A stretch of DNA of 64,000 nucleotides from Micromonospora chokoriensis (lineage in GTDB: Bacteria; Actinomycetota; Actinomycetes; Mycobacteriales; Micromonosporaceae), in contig NZ_JOAN01000004.1 of assembly GCF_000718555.1 (NCBI RefSeq), positions 62,001 to 126,000 of the forward strand. The letters are read 5' to 3'. The translations under genes were made by a program, and so were the position numbers. The notes beneath the pieces were generated by a model. That model did no database searches, had not been told where the DNA came from, and saw nothing but the letters and a program-made list of their open reading frames with translations. Numbering within the stretch: the first letter of the stretch is position 1; the number at the start of each line of letters is the position of its first letter. Below, piece after piece: positions 12,021-20,562 of the stretch.

Positions 12021-12632
12021 ATGGAGAGTCAGCTCACCATCCTGATCCCGGTCGCCGCCGTCTGGCTGGCCGCTGGCGTCGTTGCCGACGGCCTTCCCCT
12101 GCTGCGCAACACCCGCATGCTGCGCCGGCGTACCGGGTGGTTGCTGGTGCTGGCTATCACCGGCGTGGCGCTCACCGCGGCGGTGCTCGGCGGCGGGCTG
12201 CTCAGTGCCGGCACCGCGCCGATCGACCAGGCCGCCGCCGGGCTCACCCTGGCCGCCGGCCCGGCGCTCGTGGCGACGGTCTGCTCCGTACGACGGATTC
12301 GCCGGCTGCGGGCGGGTGCGGGCGCGTTCGTCAGTGCCCCTGCCACACCCGCGCCGCACGGGCTGCGCGCCGCCGCCGCCCACCCGCTCGTCGGGCTGCC
12401 ATTTCAGGTGACCGCCCTGGCCACGGTGCCGGCGGTGATCGCGGCGGCCGGCGCCGACCTCGGCGCCGACCTCGGCGCCGACCCCGGCGTCACCGGGCCG
12501 GCGATCACCGTGGGCGCGCTCGGGGTGATCGCCATCGGGGTTCGGCACGCGCTGCGCCACAACCGCTTCGCCGAGCGGGCTCAGCCCGCCGCCGCACCGT
12601 CAACGCGGACGGCTGGCCCCCTGCACATATAG
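12021..12632 (+). CDS. Hypothetical polytopic membrane protein
   Basis: This 203-residue protein has about four or five hydrophobic segments: ~5-24, 38-62, 68-86, 125-145 and 155-172. A basic loop RRIRRLR lies in the middle and the C-terminus is basic and Pro/Ala-rich. No family is recognised. A short GADL repeat is encoded by a 12-base tandem repeat. No clear ribosome binding site precedes ATG 12021. Its 3' end overlaps the convergent gene at 12600 by 33 bases. Confidence 0.6.
   Translation: MESQLTILIPVAAVWLAAGVVADGLPLLRNTRMLRRRTGWLLVLAITGVALTAAVLGGGLLSAGTAPIDQAAAGLTLAAGPALVATVCSVRRIRRLRAGAGAFVSAPATPAPHGLRAAAAHPLVGLPFQVTALATVPAVIAAAGADLGADLGADPGVTGPAITVGALGVIAIGVRHALRHNRFAERAQPAAAPSTRTAGPLHI
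12450..12485 (+). repeat. Three tandem 12-base units inside a coding region
   Basis: The unit GGCGCCGACCTC occurs three times in a row, the third with one change, and encodes GADL-GADL-GADP between two membrane segments. It keeps the frame and probably varies in copy number between strains. Confidence 0.85.
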
Positions 12633-12998
12633 CAACTCCAGGATCGACCTGGTCGCCTCGAACCAGCGGTCCAGCCAATCCTGCGACGGCACGGTGCCCT
12701 TCGGTGGCAACTCCATCAGCAGACCACGCAGCAACGGGTGGTCCGCCAGGGATTCGGCGGGCTCCATCGGCCAGCCCGCCGGCGGGAACGACGGCTCGAT
12801 CAGCGGGTTCGGGTCCAGCGAGGGCAGCGAGAGCGGAGGATCCGTCGTCTCGGAAGCTCCCTCCCGCCCGCTCAACTCCTGGTCGGTCGAGACCACCTCG
12901 GTCAGAACCGTGTCCCGACGAGCGCCGCGGTACTTGCCACCGAACCGCTCCGGCTTTACCGGACCGGTGGTGAGGTTGTCTGAACCGATCGTCGTCAT
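12600..12998 (-). CDS. Conserved-looking hypothetical protein
   Basis: This 132-residue soluble protein has an N-terminal polar half (GPVKPERFGGKYRG), a Pro-rich middle and a hydrophobic, Trp-containing C-terminal half (SQDWLDRWFEATRSILELL). It has no signal peptide and no membrane segment, and the family is not recognised. Codon use is that of a real gene. It runs convergently into the membrane-protein gene at 12632. No strong Shine-Dalgarno is seen at ATG 12998. Confidence 0.65.
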   Translation of the reverse strand: MTTIGSDNLTTGPVKPERFGGKYRGARRDTVLTEVVSTDQELSGREGASETTDPPLSLPSLDPNPLIEPSFPPAGWPMEPAESLADHPLLRGLLMELPPKGTVPSQDWLDRWFEATRSILELLYVQGASRPR

Positions 12999-13165
12999 CC
13001 GTCTCGCCTACTCGCTCGGTTGCGGGTCGGTGCGGCGGATCTTCGACCAGCGCCGTACCGACCGGTTCAACGAGACGAGGGGCATTGTGGCGACGGGATT
13101 CCCGACGGAACCTCGCCGACCACTGCCGCGACACGAACGCCTGCGGCACCCGTGGGGGACACGGC

Positions 13166-13199
13166 GAAGTCCCCGCCCGGCGAACCGGACGGGGACTTC
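13166..13199. terminator. Hairpin downstream of the DUF397 gene
   Basis: GAAGTCCCCGCCCGG and CCGGACGGGGACTTC pair over 15 positions with one mismatch around a CGAA tetraloop. It lies 14 bases beyond the stop of the leftward XRE/DUF397 pair. Confidence 0.8.
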
Positions 13200-13213
13200 A
13201 CTGACCCACTCGG

Positions 13214-13441
13214 TCAGACTGCGCCGAACACACCACCTCGGGTGCCGGTGACGAAGGCGTCCCAGTCACCCGGTGCGAAGACCAGGGCTGGGCCCGACTT
13301 GTCCTTCGAGTCCCGGACGCCAACCGCCCCCGTCACGTACGCCACCTCCACGCAGTTGTCACAGTTCGGCCCGCTCTTCGAGCTCTTGAACCATGCTGCC
13401 TGCGTCAGGTCCACGGGGAACCCCTTGGTCGCCATTTCCAC
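13214..13441 (-). CDS. DUF397 domain protein
   Basis: This 75-residue protein matches DUF397: WFKSSKSGPNCDNCVEVAY followed by VGVRDSKD and a C-terminal FAPGDWDAFV. DUF397 proteins are almost always encoded directly after an XRE/DUF5753 regulator, as here, and are thought to be a small cognate partner in development or antibiotic control. The GTG at 13441 has GAGGAG 5 bases upstream; an ATG two codons further is the alternative. The gene overlaps the regulator by 37 bases. Confidence 0.9.
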   Translation of the reverse strand: MEMATKGFPVDLTQAAWFKSSKSGPNCDNCVEVAYVTGAVGVRDSKDKSGPALVFAPGDWDAFVTGTRGGVFGAV

Positions 13442-14286
13442 AACGGCTCCTCTGCCAGTTTTGCGATGTGTGCGACGGACTCCTCCGGACGTATGGCCGC
13501 AGCGCGGATGTGATCGAAGATGAAGCTGTACTTCTGTAGTTCGTCGCTCTTCTCGAGGAAAAGCCCACCCGTGGCGTTCTCCGCGTACACAACATCCGGA
13601 TCACCGGGCTCAGGGAAGCTGAGGATCGTGAACGTGCCGTCCATGCCGGCGTGCGCACCCACCTCGAAGGGCAGGATCTGCAGCGTCACGTTCGGCAACT
13701 CGGCCACCTCGACCAACCGCTTGAGTTGGCCGCGCATCACCTCGTCCCCGCCCACCGGCCGACTTACCACCGCCTCATCGAGCACCACCCACAGATCGAC
13801 CGGATCGTCCTGGGTCAATAACGACTGACGACCCAGACGGACACGCACTCTTTGGTGCACCTGATCGGCGGTGAAGTCCGGCCGCGCGGCGCGGATCATG
13901 GCACCGGCGTACTCCTCGGTCTCCAGAAGGCCCGGCACGACCTGCTGTTCGTACGCCCGGATCGAGCTCGCTGCCGCCTCCAGCCCGACGTAAGCGCCGA
14001 CGAGCACCGTGCTGTACGGATGCCACCAGCCCTTTTGGCGGGCCTCCCTTGCGATCTGCACCAGCTCGTCGCTCTCGGCACCGACCACGCCGTAGATCCG
14101 CAGCATGTCCCGCACGTCGCGAGGGGTGGCCGTGGTGTGCCCGGTCTCGATGCGGGAGACCTTCGAGGCCGAGCACTCCAACTGTTCGGCGACGACCTCG
14201 ATGGTGATGCCGGCGGACTCCCGCTGGCGGCGCAGCTCGGCCCCGAGGCGTCGCCGTCTGATGGTGGGGCTGCGCCGCTCACTCAT
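13405..14286 (-). CDS. XRE-family regulator with DUF5753 domain
   Basis: This 293-residue protein has an N-terminal helix-turn-helix (LGAELRRQRESAGIT, CSASKVSRIETGHTT, ~14-55) and a C-terminal ~200-residue DUF5753 region. That region contains IRAYEQQVVPGLLETEEYA and LQILPFEVGAHAGMDG. It is the DNA-binding half of an XRE/DUF397 pair, a module found in many copies in Streptomyces and Micromonospora. Related proteins regulate development and secondary metabolism. It is translationally coupled to the downstream DUF397 gene. Confidence 0.92.
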   Translation of the reverse strand: MSERRSPTIRRRRLGAELRRQRESAGITIEVVAEQLECSASKVSRIETGHTTATPRDVRDMLRIYGVVGAESDELVQIAREARQKGWWHPYSTVLVGAYVGLEAAASSIRAYEQQVVPGLLETEEYAGAMIRAARPDFTADQVHQRVRVRLGRQSLLTQDDPVDLWVVLDEAVVSRPVGGDEVMRGQLKRLVEVAELPNVTLQILPFEVGAHAGMDGTFTILSFPEPGDPDVVYAENATGGLFLEKSDELQKYSFIFDHIRAAAIRPEESVAHIAKLAEEPLWKWRPRGSPWT

Positions 14287-14911
14287 CGCGAAACCCGTGA
14301 GTCACTGGTCCCCGCCACTGGCTGCTCGACCCCACTCGGGCTACCTCCGGTAACGCGCCACTGGGTGACACCCGCCGGGGGCGCGACCGTCGACCGGCGA
14401 GCGTTCGCGACGAAGGGGATGGTGCCGGTCCTCGGCCGGCCGCGACGGGCGAAACCTCCCTCAGTGTGCCGCCCACACGCGGATGGCTTCAATAGGCCGT
14501 TCGCGCGACACGCTCACGTATCGGCAAAAGTCGACGTGCAACTTGCATGAAGCACGTACCTGATGCACTCTGTCCGTATGGCTCGGATCACTCAGCGTCT
14601 CTGTTCGGTCCCTCGGAGTGGTGACCCCACCGACCCGGGGAAGCCGGGCACGACGCGGGCCCAGCCATCGACAACGAGACCTGCTCCGGGGTAAGGACCC
14701 CGCCGCTGCAAGCCGGCAAGCTGCGGCGGCGGGCGCGGTTCCCGGAAGCAACCGGGTGGTGGTCGGGTGGCGGCACGTCACCAGCGGAGTACGGCCCGAC
14801 CACCACCATTCGCACCACCGGTTCACGAGGCACGACCCCGTCACCGGCCGAGACGTCCCCCGTTCAGGCACCGCCGGCGCGACCGCCGGCCGATCCTCCC
14901 CAGGAGCCCAT
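14287..14911. other. Region without a supported gene
   Basis: Both strands carry short open frames but none has convincing codon use or a family match. On the minus strand a 69-residue frame (14283-14492) touches the XRE start by ATGA, and on the plus strand a 39-residue frame begins at 14578. The most structured part is the set of inverted repeats at 14534-14557, which may be regulatory. Confidence 0.5.
14534..14557. repeat. Nested inverted repeats, possible operator
   Basis: ACGTGC (14534-14539) and GCACGT (14552-14557) are inverted 12 bases apart, and between them lies the perfect palindrome TGCAA-C-TTGCA (14537-14547). It lies 250 bases upstream of the XRE regulator. An operator function is inferred only from symmetry. 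Confidence 0.45.
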
Positions 14912-15196
14912 GTGCTTCCCCGCACCGGTGACGTACTGCACGTGACTCGCGCGGCGAGTGTCCAGTTCCTCAGGCCGATCAAGTTCCGGGTGATCCGGGT
15001 GCTCGACTGGCCTACCTATGACGGCTGGCTCTGGCTCGACGGCTACGAGTTGAACGCCGCGGGCGACGCGGTCACCCGACGGTCGATCTTCGTCCAGCGG
15101 GCAGGTCTGCAACAGCTGCAGGCCGCTCCCGAACCCCGCCCGCACACCGTGCGGGCCCGCCGGCCGGTCGCGCGTACCCCGGTCCGGGTGGGCTGA
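14912..15196 (+). CDS. Small hypothetical protein
   Basis: This 94-residue soluble basic protein begins PRTGDVLHVTRAAS and has a core rich in Trp and aromatic residues (LDWPTYDGWLWLDGYELN), ending in an Arg/Pro tail. It has no signal peptide or membrane segment. GTG 14912 is chosen because AGGAG is 5 bases upstream; the longer frame to 14618 is low-complexity and unlikely. The compact beta-rich look suggests a small domain of unknown function. Confidence 0.65.
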   Translation: MLPRTGDVLHVTRAASVQFLRPIKFRVIRVLDWPTYDGWLWLDGYELNAAGDAVTRRSIFVQRAGLQQLQAAPEPRPHTVRARRPVARTPVRVG

Positions 15197-15233
15197 CCGA
15201 CCCGATCCGCCGCCGGTGGGCGTGCCGTCACCA

Positions 15234-15239
15234 TAGAAT
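15234..15239 (+). promoter_or_regulatory. Candidate -10 element
   Basis: TAGAAT fits the actinobacterial TANNNT -10 and lies about 55 bases before the membrane-protein start at 15295. No convincing -35 was seen. Confidence 0.35.
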
Positions 15240-15294
15240 TGGTACGCCCACCCCGGCACCGTTCCACCCGCTCGTCCAGGACCCTGACCCTGGG

Positions 15295-15750
15295 ATGGTC
15301 ATGGTCAATCAGCCCGCCCTGCGGCGGCACCACCGCTCCCGTATCGCCTATGCCTTTGGATTCCTCGCCCTCCTCGCGGCGATGACGACACTCGTGGTGC
15401 TCGTCCGCGACCCGGCGATGTCGTCCACCCGGCTGACCGCACCGGTGCCCGCACCGGAGATCACCGTGCTCGACTCCGACCCGCCGACGAGCGACGGCGT
15501 CTCCGAGGAACCCGACTGGACCGACACCGACGGCCTGGGCGACAACGCCGCAGGTGCCGACCCGACGGGGCCGGCGTCCGGTCTCGGTGCCGGCGGCCAG
15601 TCCCATGGCCGTCAGGAACTCACCGAAGCAGCTCCGGCCGAGCACAGCGCCACGAACGTCCGCCGCTCCCTGTTCTGGTCCGGCATCTTCGGCCTCACCA
15701 TCTCGCTGGCCGGCCTCGGCCTCGTCGGCACCCGCCGCCGGATGTGGTGA
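15295..15750 (+). CDS. Hypothetical membrane protein with two membrane segments
   Basis: This 151-residue protein has hydrophobic segments at about 17-37 and 127-146 separated by an acidic, Pro/Thr/Gly-rich external region. A basic N-terminus (LRRHHRSR) and basic C-terminus (GTRRRMW) suggest both ends are cytoplasmic. ATG 15295 and ATG 15301 are both possible starts and neither has a strong Shine-Dalgarno. No family is recognised. It converges on the PASTA gene only 7 bases away. Confidence 0.65.
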   Translation: MVMVNQPALRRHHRSRIAYAFGFLALLAAMTTLVVLVRDPAMSSTRLTAPVPAPEITVLDSDPPTSDGVSEEPDWTDTDGLGDNAAGADPTGPASGLGAGGQSHGRQELTEAAPAEHSATNVRRSLFWSGIFGLTISLAGLGLVGTRRRMW

Positions 15751-15757
15751 CCAGCGG

Positions 15758-16525
15758 TCACGGCGTGCTGGTCACCGTGGGGCTCGGCGTGGTCGGGCTC
15801 GCCTCGGTCGAGGGCTGGGCCCGGGCGATGACCAACAGCACCTCGTCGTCGGTCGACACCGGCGCGCCTGCCCCCGGCTCGGTGCTCACCACGGTCCCCG
15901 GCGGCAGCTCAGACGTGCGGTATACCACCCGGTAGGCCAGGCCGAGCCGATCCAACAAGCCCTCAGCGGTGGCCTGCGGCAGACCGACGAGCGGCGGCAC
16001 CGGCACCTCGGCGGGTGCGCTTGTGGTCGCCGGGCTGCTCGGCGTCTCGCTGCTGGGTGCCGCCGAGGTGGGGGCTGCGCTGGTCGGGGGAGCGCTAGGG
16101 GCACTTGTCGGTGGAAGCGACGGGGTGGAGCCGGGATCGTCCCGGTCGTCATCCTGCTTGGAGAGCACCAACCAGAGCGCGCCTCCGAGCAGACCGGCGA
16201 GCAACAGCGCGAGTACGCCCCAGAGGATCGGCAACCACCAACGCCGACCACCCTGTTCCTCGACGTACCACTCTCCGGCGGAGTCGGCCGGCTGGGGCGA
16301 ACGCACCTCGGCCCGCCCGGACCACGGCGGTGGTATCGGCGTCGTCCGGTTGGCCGGCGGTATCGGCGCTGTCTGGTCGGCCGGCGGGCCCGGCTGGACC
16401 CCGGCGGAACGATCAATCGGCATGGTCTGGTCGGGCGATGCCTCGGGGCGAACCGGGACAGTCCGATCGATCGGTGCCGTCTCGTCCGGGTCCGTGGCGG
16501 GAGGCTCCTGGCGGTCGTCGCTCAT
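15758..16525 (-). CDS. Membrane-anchored PASTA-domain protein
   Basis: This 255-residue protein has an acidic, Pro/Thr-rich cytoplasmic part with short repeats of the form TxPIDR/QTxPI, one membrane segment near residues 120-145, a Ser/Thr/Pro/Ala linker, and one C-terminal PASTA domain (VPPLVGLPQATAEGLL). PASTA domains bind peptidoglycan or beta-lactam-like ligands. ATG 16525 has AAAGGA upstream; the frame open to 16759 is not protein-like. There is no kinase domain, so this is a free-standing sensor or adaptor. Confidence 0.85.
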   Translation of the reverse strand: MSDDRQEPPATDPDETAPIDRTVPVRPEASPDQTMPIDRSAGVQPGPPADQTAPIPPANRTTPIPPPWSGRAEVRSPQPADSAGEWYVEEQGGRRWWLPILWGVLALLLAGLLGGALWLVLSKQDDDRDDPGSTPSLPPTSAPSAPPTSAAPTSAAPSSETPSSPATTSAPAEVPVPPLVGLPQATAEGLLDRLGLAYRVVYRTSELPPGTVVSTEPGAGAPVSTDDEVLLVIARAQPSTEASPTTPSPTVTSTP

Positions 16526-16673
16526 CGCACGTCCTTTCCCGAACCGGGCGGGCGTCATGGCCCTCGACCGCCAACCTAGTCGCCCACACGGCCGTCGGTG
16601 GGGATCAGCGTGCCGAGCCGCGCCGACTGCCGGCACGGGCAGAGCCGCGGGTACGCGCCGAGAGGCCCGGAAG

Positions 16674-17360
16674 TCAGGGCGTGGGCTTGGTGGTCGGCTG
16701 GTCGACCGAACCCGCCCCACACCAGATGCTGACCTCGTCGTTCCACCGGGCAGGGCCATCCTCGGCCGGCTCCTGCCGCTTGACCTTCCCGTTGCGCCCG
16801 CTGGCGTAGCTCGGGTAGAGGCCCTCGTCGATCAAATCGTCGGCGGCGTCGGCGCAGCTCTTCCCGACCACATCCGGCACCTCGGCGGCTGGCGCCGGCC
16901 CGGCGACCTGTAGTTGCACAGTCGTCCCCCGGGCGACCTCGGTGCCCACGGCCGGTGCGGTGCTCTCGACCTCACGACCGACGCCGCCACCGAAAACCAA
17001 CCGCCAACCCAACCGCTGCTTGCGTAGCAGGTCTCGGGCCTGCTCAAAGTCGACGCCGAGCACCGGCGGCACGGTCAGACCGCTCCCCTTGGTCGGGGTG
17101 GCCGAGGTCTGGACGGCCGATGGCGTCGGCCGTCCGCTGGTCGGGCGAGGGGCGGTGGCCCGACCGGTCGGCGTACCCGCCGTGGTCGCGACAGCCAACG
17201 GGTCACCAGCGGGTGCGTCTTCCTCCCCGGCCAGCATCCAGCCACCGGTCGCACCGATCGCAGCGAGCAGCACAGCGGCCAACCCGCCACCGAGCACGAC
17301 GCTCGCCCGACCCGCACCGCCACCGGCGGCATTCTGCTGGCCCGTGTTCGTGTCCGTCAT
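16674..17360 (-). CDS. Membrane-anchored protein with two PASTA domains
   Basis: This 228-residue protein has a short Gly/Asn-rich cytoplasmic N-terminus, one membrane segment near residues 20-43, a Thr/Pro linker and two C-terminal PASTA-like domains (VPPVLGVDFEQARDLL and VPDVVGKSCADAADDL). The second has two Cys (in GKSCAD and SIWCG) that could form a disulfide. It lies 148 bases upstream of another PASTA gene on the same strand; the two probably arose by duplication and have diverged. ATG 17360 starts the soluble N-terminus. Confidence 0.82.
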   Translation of the reverse strand: MTDTNTGQQNAAGGGAGRASVVLGGGLAAVLLAAIGATGGWMLAGEEDAPAGDPLAVATTAGTPTGRATAPRPTSGRPTPSAVQTSATPTKGSGLTVPPVLGVDFEQARDLLRKQRLGWRLVFGGGVGREVESTAPAVGTEVARGTTVQLQVAGPAPAAEVPDVVGKSCADAADDLIDEGLYPSYASGRNGKVKRQEPAEDGPARWNDEVSIWCGAGSVDQPTTKPTP

Positions 17361-17466
17361 ACCCACCGCCTCATCACCGGCGACCGTACCGCCCGCCGCC
17401 CAATTCGCCGCACCGGCGGTCCACACCGGCGGGTCGTTGCGACTCGCCGCGCCGACGACGGGACGT

Positions 17467-17482
17467 TACGCTGCCCGGCATG
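17467..17482 (+). promoter_or_regulatory. Candidate leaderless promoter
   Basis: TACGCT (17467-17472) lies 7 bases before ATG 17480, and no Shine-Dalgarno is present. This spacing would place transcription initiation at or next to the start codon. Confidence 0.5.
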
Positions 17483-18856
17483 GCCAGACAGGGCTGGGGA
17501 GTGTCGATCGCGACGTCGATCGGAGTCGCTGCCGGAGCGGGCGCCGCACAACTGGGCTTCGGCTACGGGCTCGGCGTCATCACCTGGACACCCACCGATG
17601 CCGGGGCGACCGACACAGCCTGGGCGGACGGCCTCGCCTGGGCCACCTGGCTCGCCGCCAGCTCGACAGTGCTCGGCGCGGTCTGCGCGCAGCGACTCCA
17701 CCAACGAAGCGCCCCGACGAAGGCCGAGCCGCAATCTCCTGACCTCACGACCGCGCCGGAGCACGAGACCCCGGGCGATGGGCGTCCAGCGGCCGTCGAC
17801 GCCGCCCGCCCGGAGGTGCCCGCCCACGGCGGTCACGGCCTGCTGCGGCGGGTTTCCCTGGCGCTCGGCGCCGCACTCGGCGGGCTGGTCACAGTGTTGC
17901 TGATCGCCGTACCCGCGCGGGTCGCGACCGGCGCGGACACCGGCGCACCACAACGGACCGCCGCCGTCCAGGCCACGCTGGGCATCCTGATCGGCGTCCT
18001 CGTCGCGCTCTGGGCGCTTCGCTCCCGAGCCGCCGCGATCAACGTGACCGCGACGGCCGCCTGGCTCTGGCTGCTCGCGGTGGTCTCGGTGATTGACGGG
18101 GTACGCGTCGGACGAGGGCTGACCGGCGCGCAACTCGGCACCTGGCAGTTGGTACCGGACCACCCTCGGTACTGGATCGGCGACCAGCTCTACTGGCCTG
18201 GCGCGGTGCTGGCACTGGTGCCCGCGCTGCTGATCGGCGTACTGGCCGCGCGGCGGGTCGCCCGCTCGGGCGGGCACCTCGTCGGCGCGGCGGCCTCCGG
18301 TGCCGCCGGCCCGCTGCTCGTCGCGCTCGCCTACCTGACTACCCTGCCGCACTGGTCGACGTTGGGTCCTGCGCAGTTGTCCACCCAACTGATCGCCCCG
18401 TACGCGGTGATCGCCGGTATCGGCGGCTCGATGCTGGCCGCCCTCCTCGGCGAGCGAGCCGAGCGGAGTCACCCGGCCGAGCAGAGCCACCCGGCCCGGC
18501 GGAGTCGCTCGGCCCGGCGGAGTGCGGCCGCTGCGGACACGATGGCCACCCCGACCCCGGTCGCCGAAGCCGACTCCGCGCCATCGGTCCCCGACTCGAC
18601 GACCGACTCCGGGCCATCGGTCCCCGGCTCGACGACCAGCTCCGCAGCACGGCGCAGGAGGGCCGACTCCGCACCGCAGACACCCAGGACTGGCCCGCTG
18701 CCCGGCGAGACGACCGCCGTACCACAGGTGCCCGCGCCACGGACGGACCCAGACCTCCCGATTCCGGCCCGCCCCACCGAACCGGCAGCGACGGAGAACC
18801 CGACCCCAGCCGCCCGACGCGCCCGCTCCCCCCGCCGCCCCACCACCACCGACTAA
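17480..18856 (+). CDS. Hypothetical polytopic membrane protein with disordered C-terminus
   Basis: This 458-residue protein has about seven hydrophobic segments in residues 8-325 (for example GVAAGAGAAQLGFGYG, LGILIGVLVALWAL, AAWLWLLAVVSVI and LALVPALLIGVLAA). A ~130-residue Ser/Pro/Ala/Arg-rich tail with repeated HPAEQS and DSxPSVP stretches follows. The function is unknown. The frame is open well upstream to 16955, but that part overlaps the divergent PASTA gene and is not membrane-like, so ATG 17480 is preferred. Confidence 0.75.
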   Translation: MARQGWGVSIATSIGVAAGAGAAQLGFGYGLGVITWTPTDAGATDTAWADGLAWATWLAASSTVLGAVCAQRLHQRSAPTKAEPQSPDLTTAPEHETPGDGRPAAVDAARPEVPAHGGHGLLRRVSLALGAALGGLVTVLLIAVPARVATGADTGAPQRTAAVQATLGILIGVLVALWALRSRAAAINVTATAAWLWLLAVVSVIDGVRVGRGLTGAQLGTWQLVPDHPRYWIGDQLYWPGAVLALVPALLIGVLAARRVARSGGHLVGAAASGAAGPLLVALAYLTTLPHWSTLGPAQLSTQLIAPYAVIAGIGGSMLAALLGERAERSHPAEQSHPARRSRSARRSAAAADTMATPTPVAEADSAPSVPDSTTDSGPSVPGSTTSSAARRRRADSAPQTPRTGPLPGETTAVPQVPAPRTDPDLPIPARPTEPAATENPTPAARRARSPRRPTTTD

Positions 18857-19083
18857 CCCGTCACCCAGCCACACCCGCCCGACCCCGGCCCCGGAAGTAA
18901 CGGGCAACACCGTTGCGCCAGGCGGAGCGGCTGCCCCTCTAACCGCACTGCCTCGTCGATCCGCCCCCACCCGCGCCGATCTGCACCTACCGTCCCGACG
19001 TAGGGGGCATTTCGCGCTTTTCGGCAACCGAACTGCAAGATCGGCGTGCGTGGCGCAGCGGTGTTGCGTGGCGCGGGTCGGGG

Positions 19084-20562
19084 TTAGGGGACTGGCCAGG
19101 TGTGGACGGGTTTGTTGGTGCGTTGGAGTTCTGCGTAGCGCTGCACCATGTGGTGTAGCGCGGCCGTTCGGTCCATGCCGTGGTGCCGTTCCGCCGCCCA
19201 GACCGTCTCGGTCTGCCAGACGGCACCGTTGCGGCCGGTACGGCAGCGCTGCTCGATGATGTCGAGCAGCCGGTCCCGCTGCGCCGGGGCGACACCGAAC
19301 CCGTCCAGACCGGCAGCGGCGATCGGCAGCAGGTGCTCCAGGACCAGCTTGGTGACCGGCACATCGCCGAGCCCGGGCCAGTGCAGCACGGCGTCGAGGC
19401 CACGTCGGGCGGCGGCGTGGAAGTTCTCCTCGGCGGAGCTGAAGGTGAGCTGACTCCAGATCGGACGATCGGCTTCGGCCAGACCGCGTACCAGCCCGAA
19501 GTAGAGGGCCGCGTTGGCCAGCATGTCCACCACCGTCGGACCGGCCGGCAGCACCCGGTTCTCCACTCGCAGGTGCGGACGGCCGTTCATGATGTCGTAG
19601 ACCGGACGGTTCCACCGGTAGACCGTGCCGTTGTGCAGCCGCAGCTCCCCGAGCTGCGGCACACCGCCTGCGTGCAGCACCTCCACCGGGTCCTCGTCCT
19701 CGCAGATCGGCAGCAGCGGCGGGAAGTACCGGACGTTCTCCTCGAACAGGTCGAAGATCGAGGTGATCCACCGTTCGCCGAACCACACCCGCGGCCGTAC
19801 GCCCTGGGCCTTGAGTTCGTCCGGGCGGGTGTCGGTGGCCTGCTGGAACAGGGCGATCCGCGTTTCGGCCCACAACTGGCGGCCGTACAGGAAGGGGCTG
19901 TTCGCGCCGATCGCCACCTGCACCCCGGCGATGGCCTGGGACGCGTTCCAGTAGTCGGCGAAGCTGTCCGGCGCGACCTGGAGGTGGAACTGAAGGCTGG
20001 TGCAGGCGGCCTCGGGGGCGATCGAGTCGGTGTGCGTCCGCAACTGCTCGACGCCGCGAATGTCCAGCTCGATGTCCTCGCCCCGGGCGCCGACGATCTG
20101 GTCGTTGAGCACCCGGTAACGCTCGTTTGTGGAGAGGTTGTCCTCGACCAGGTGCCCCTCGGTGAGGGTGGGCAGGATGCCGACCAGGACGATCTTCGCG
20201 TCGGACCGGGCCGCGCGCTCGTCGGCCCGCGAGAGGCTGCCGCGCAGGTCGTGCTCGTAGTCGGCGAAGCCGGTGCCCTCGATCAGTCGAGGCTCGGCGT
20301 TGAGTTCCAGGTTGAACTGCCCCAACTCGGTCTGAAAGAGGGGGTCCGCGATGTCGGCGAGGATCTCCTCGTTGCGCATCGCCGGTTCGGCCGCCGAGTC
20401 GACCAGGTTCAGCTCGATCTCTAGACCGGTCATCGGCCGGTCTGCGTCGAACCCGAAGTCGTCGAGCATCAGGGCGAAGACGTCCAGGCATCGCCGCACC
20501 TTCTGCCGATATCGGACGCGATCATCCCGGGTGAAGGCGCCCTCTGAGACGTCCCTGCCCAT
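19084..20562 (-). CDS. Glutamate-cysteine ligase-family (GCS2) enzyme
   Basis: This 492-residue protein resembles carboxylate-amine ligases of the GCS2 type. Supporting stretches are TGLEIELNLVD (substrate/ATP site), FNLELNAEPRL, CTSLQFHLQV, ANSPFLYG, RHLRVENRVLP-like PHLRVENRVL and a C-terminal TVWAAERHHG. It would join an amino acid to glutamate in ATP-dependent fashion. Actinomycetes use mycothiol rather than glutathione, so the physiological product is uncertain. GGGAGGA lies 4 bases before ATG 20562. Confidence 0.85.
   Translation of the reverse strand: MGRDVSEGAFTRDDRVRYRQKVRRCLDVFALMLDDFGFDADRPMTGLEIELNLVDSAAEPAMRNEEILADIADPLFQTELGQFNLELNAEPRLIEGTGFADYEHDLRGSLSRADERAARSDAKIVLVGILPTLTEGHLVEDNLSTNERYRVLNDQIVGARGEDIELDIRGVEQLRTHTDSIAPEAACTSLQFHLQVAPDSFADYWNASQAIAGVQVAIGANSPFLYGRQLWAETRIALFQQATDTRPDELKAQGVRPRVWFGERWITSIFDLFEENVRYFPPLLPICEDEDPVEVLHAGGVPQLGELRLHNGTVYRWNRPVYDIMNGRPHLRVENRVLPAGPTVVDMLANAALYFGLVRGLAEADRPIWSQLTFSSAEENFHAAARRGLDAVLHWPGLGDVPVTKLVLEHLLPIAAAGLDGFGVAPAQRDRLLDIIEQRCRTGRNGAVWQTETVWAAERHHGMDRTAALHHMVQRYAELQRTNKPVHTWPVP

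Noticed and set aside
14283..14492. 69-residue minus-strand frame touching the XRE start by ATGA
   Set aside because: Codon use is mixed and the composition is not protein-like. The overlap could be chance; kept only as a remark.
14461..14982. 173-residue minus-strand frame
   Set aside because: Overlaps the better-supported small gene at 14912 and has Arg/Pro/Thr-rich low complexity.
17357..20491. 1044-residue minus-strand open frame
   Set aside because: It runs antisense through the membrane-protein gene and in another frame of the ligase gene. The protein is Arg/Ala/Gly/Pro low-complexity with no domain, a shadow of high GC.
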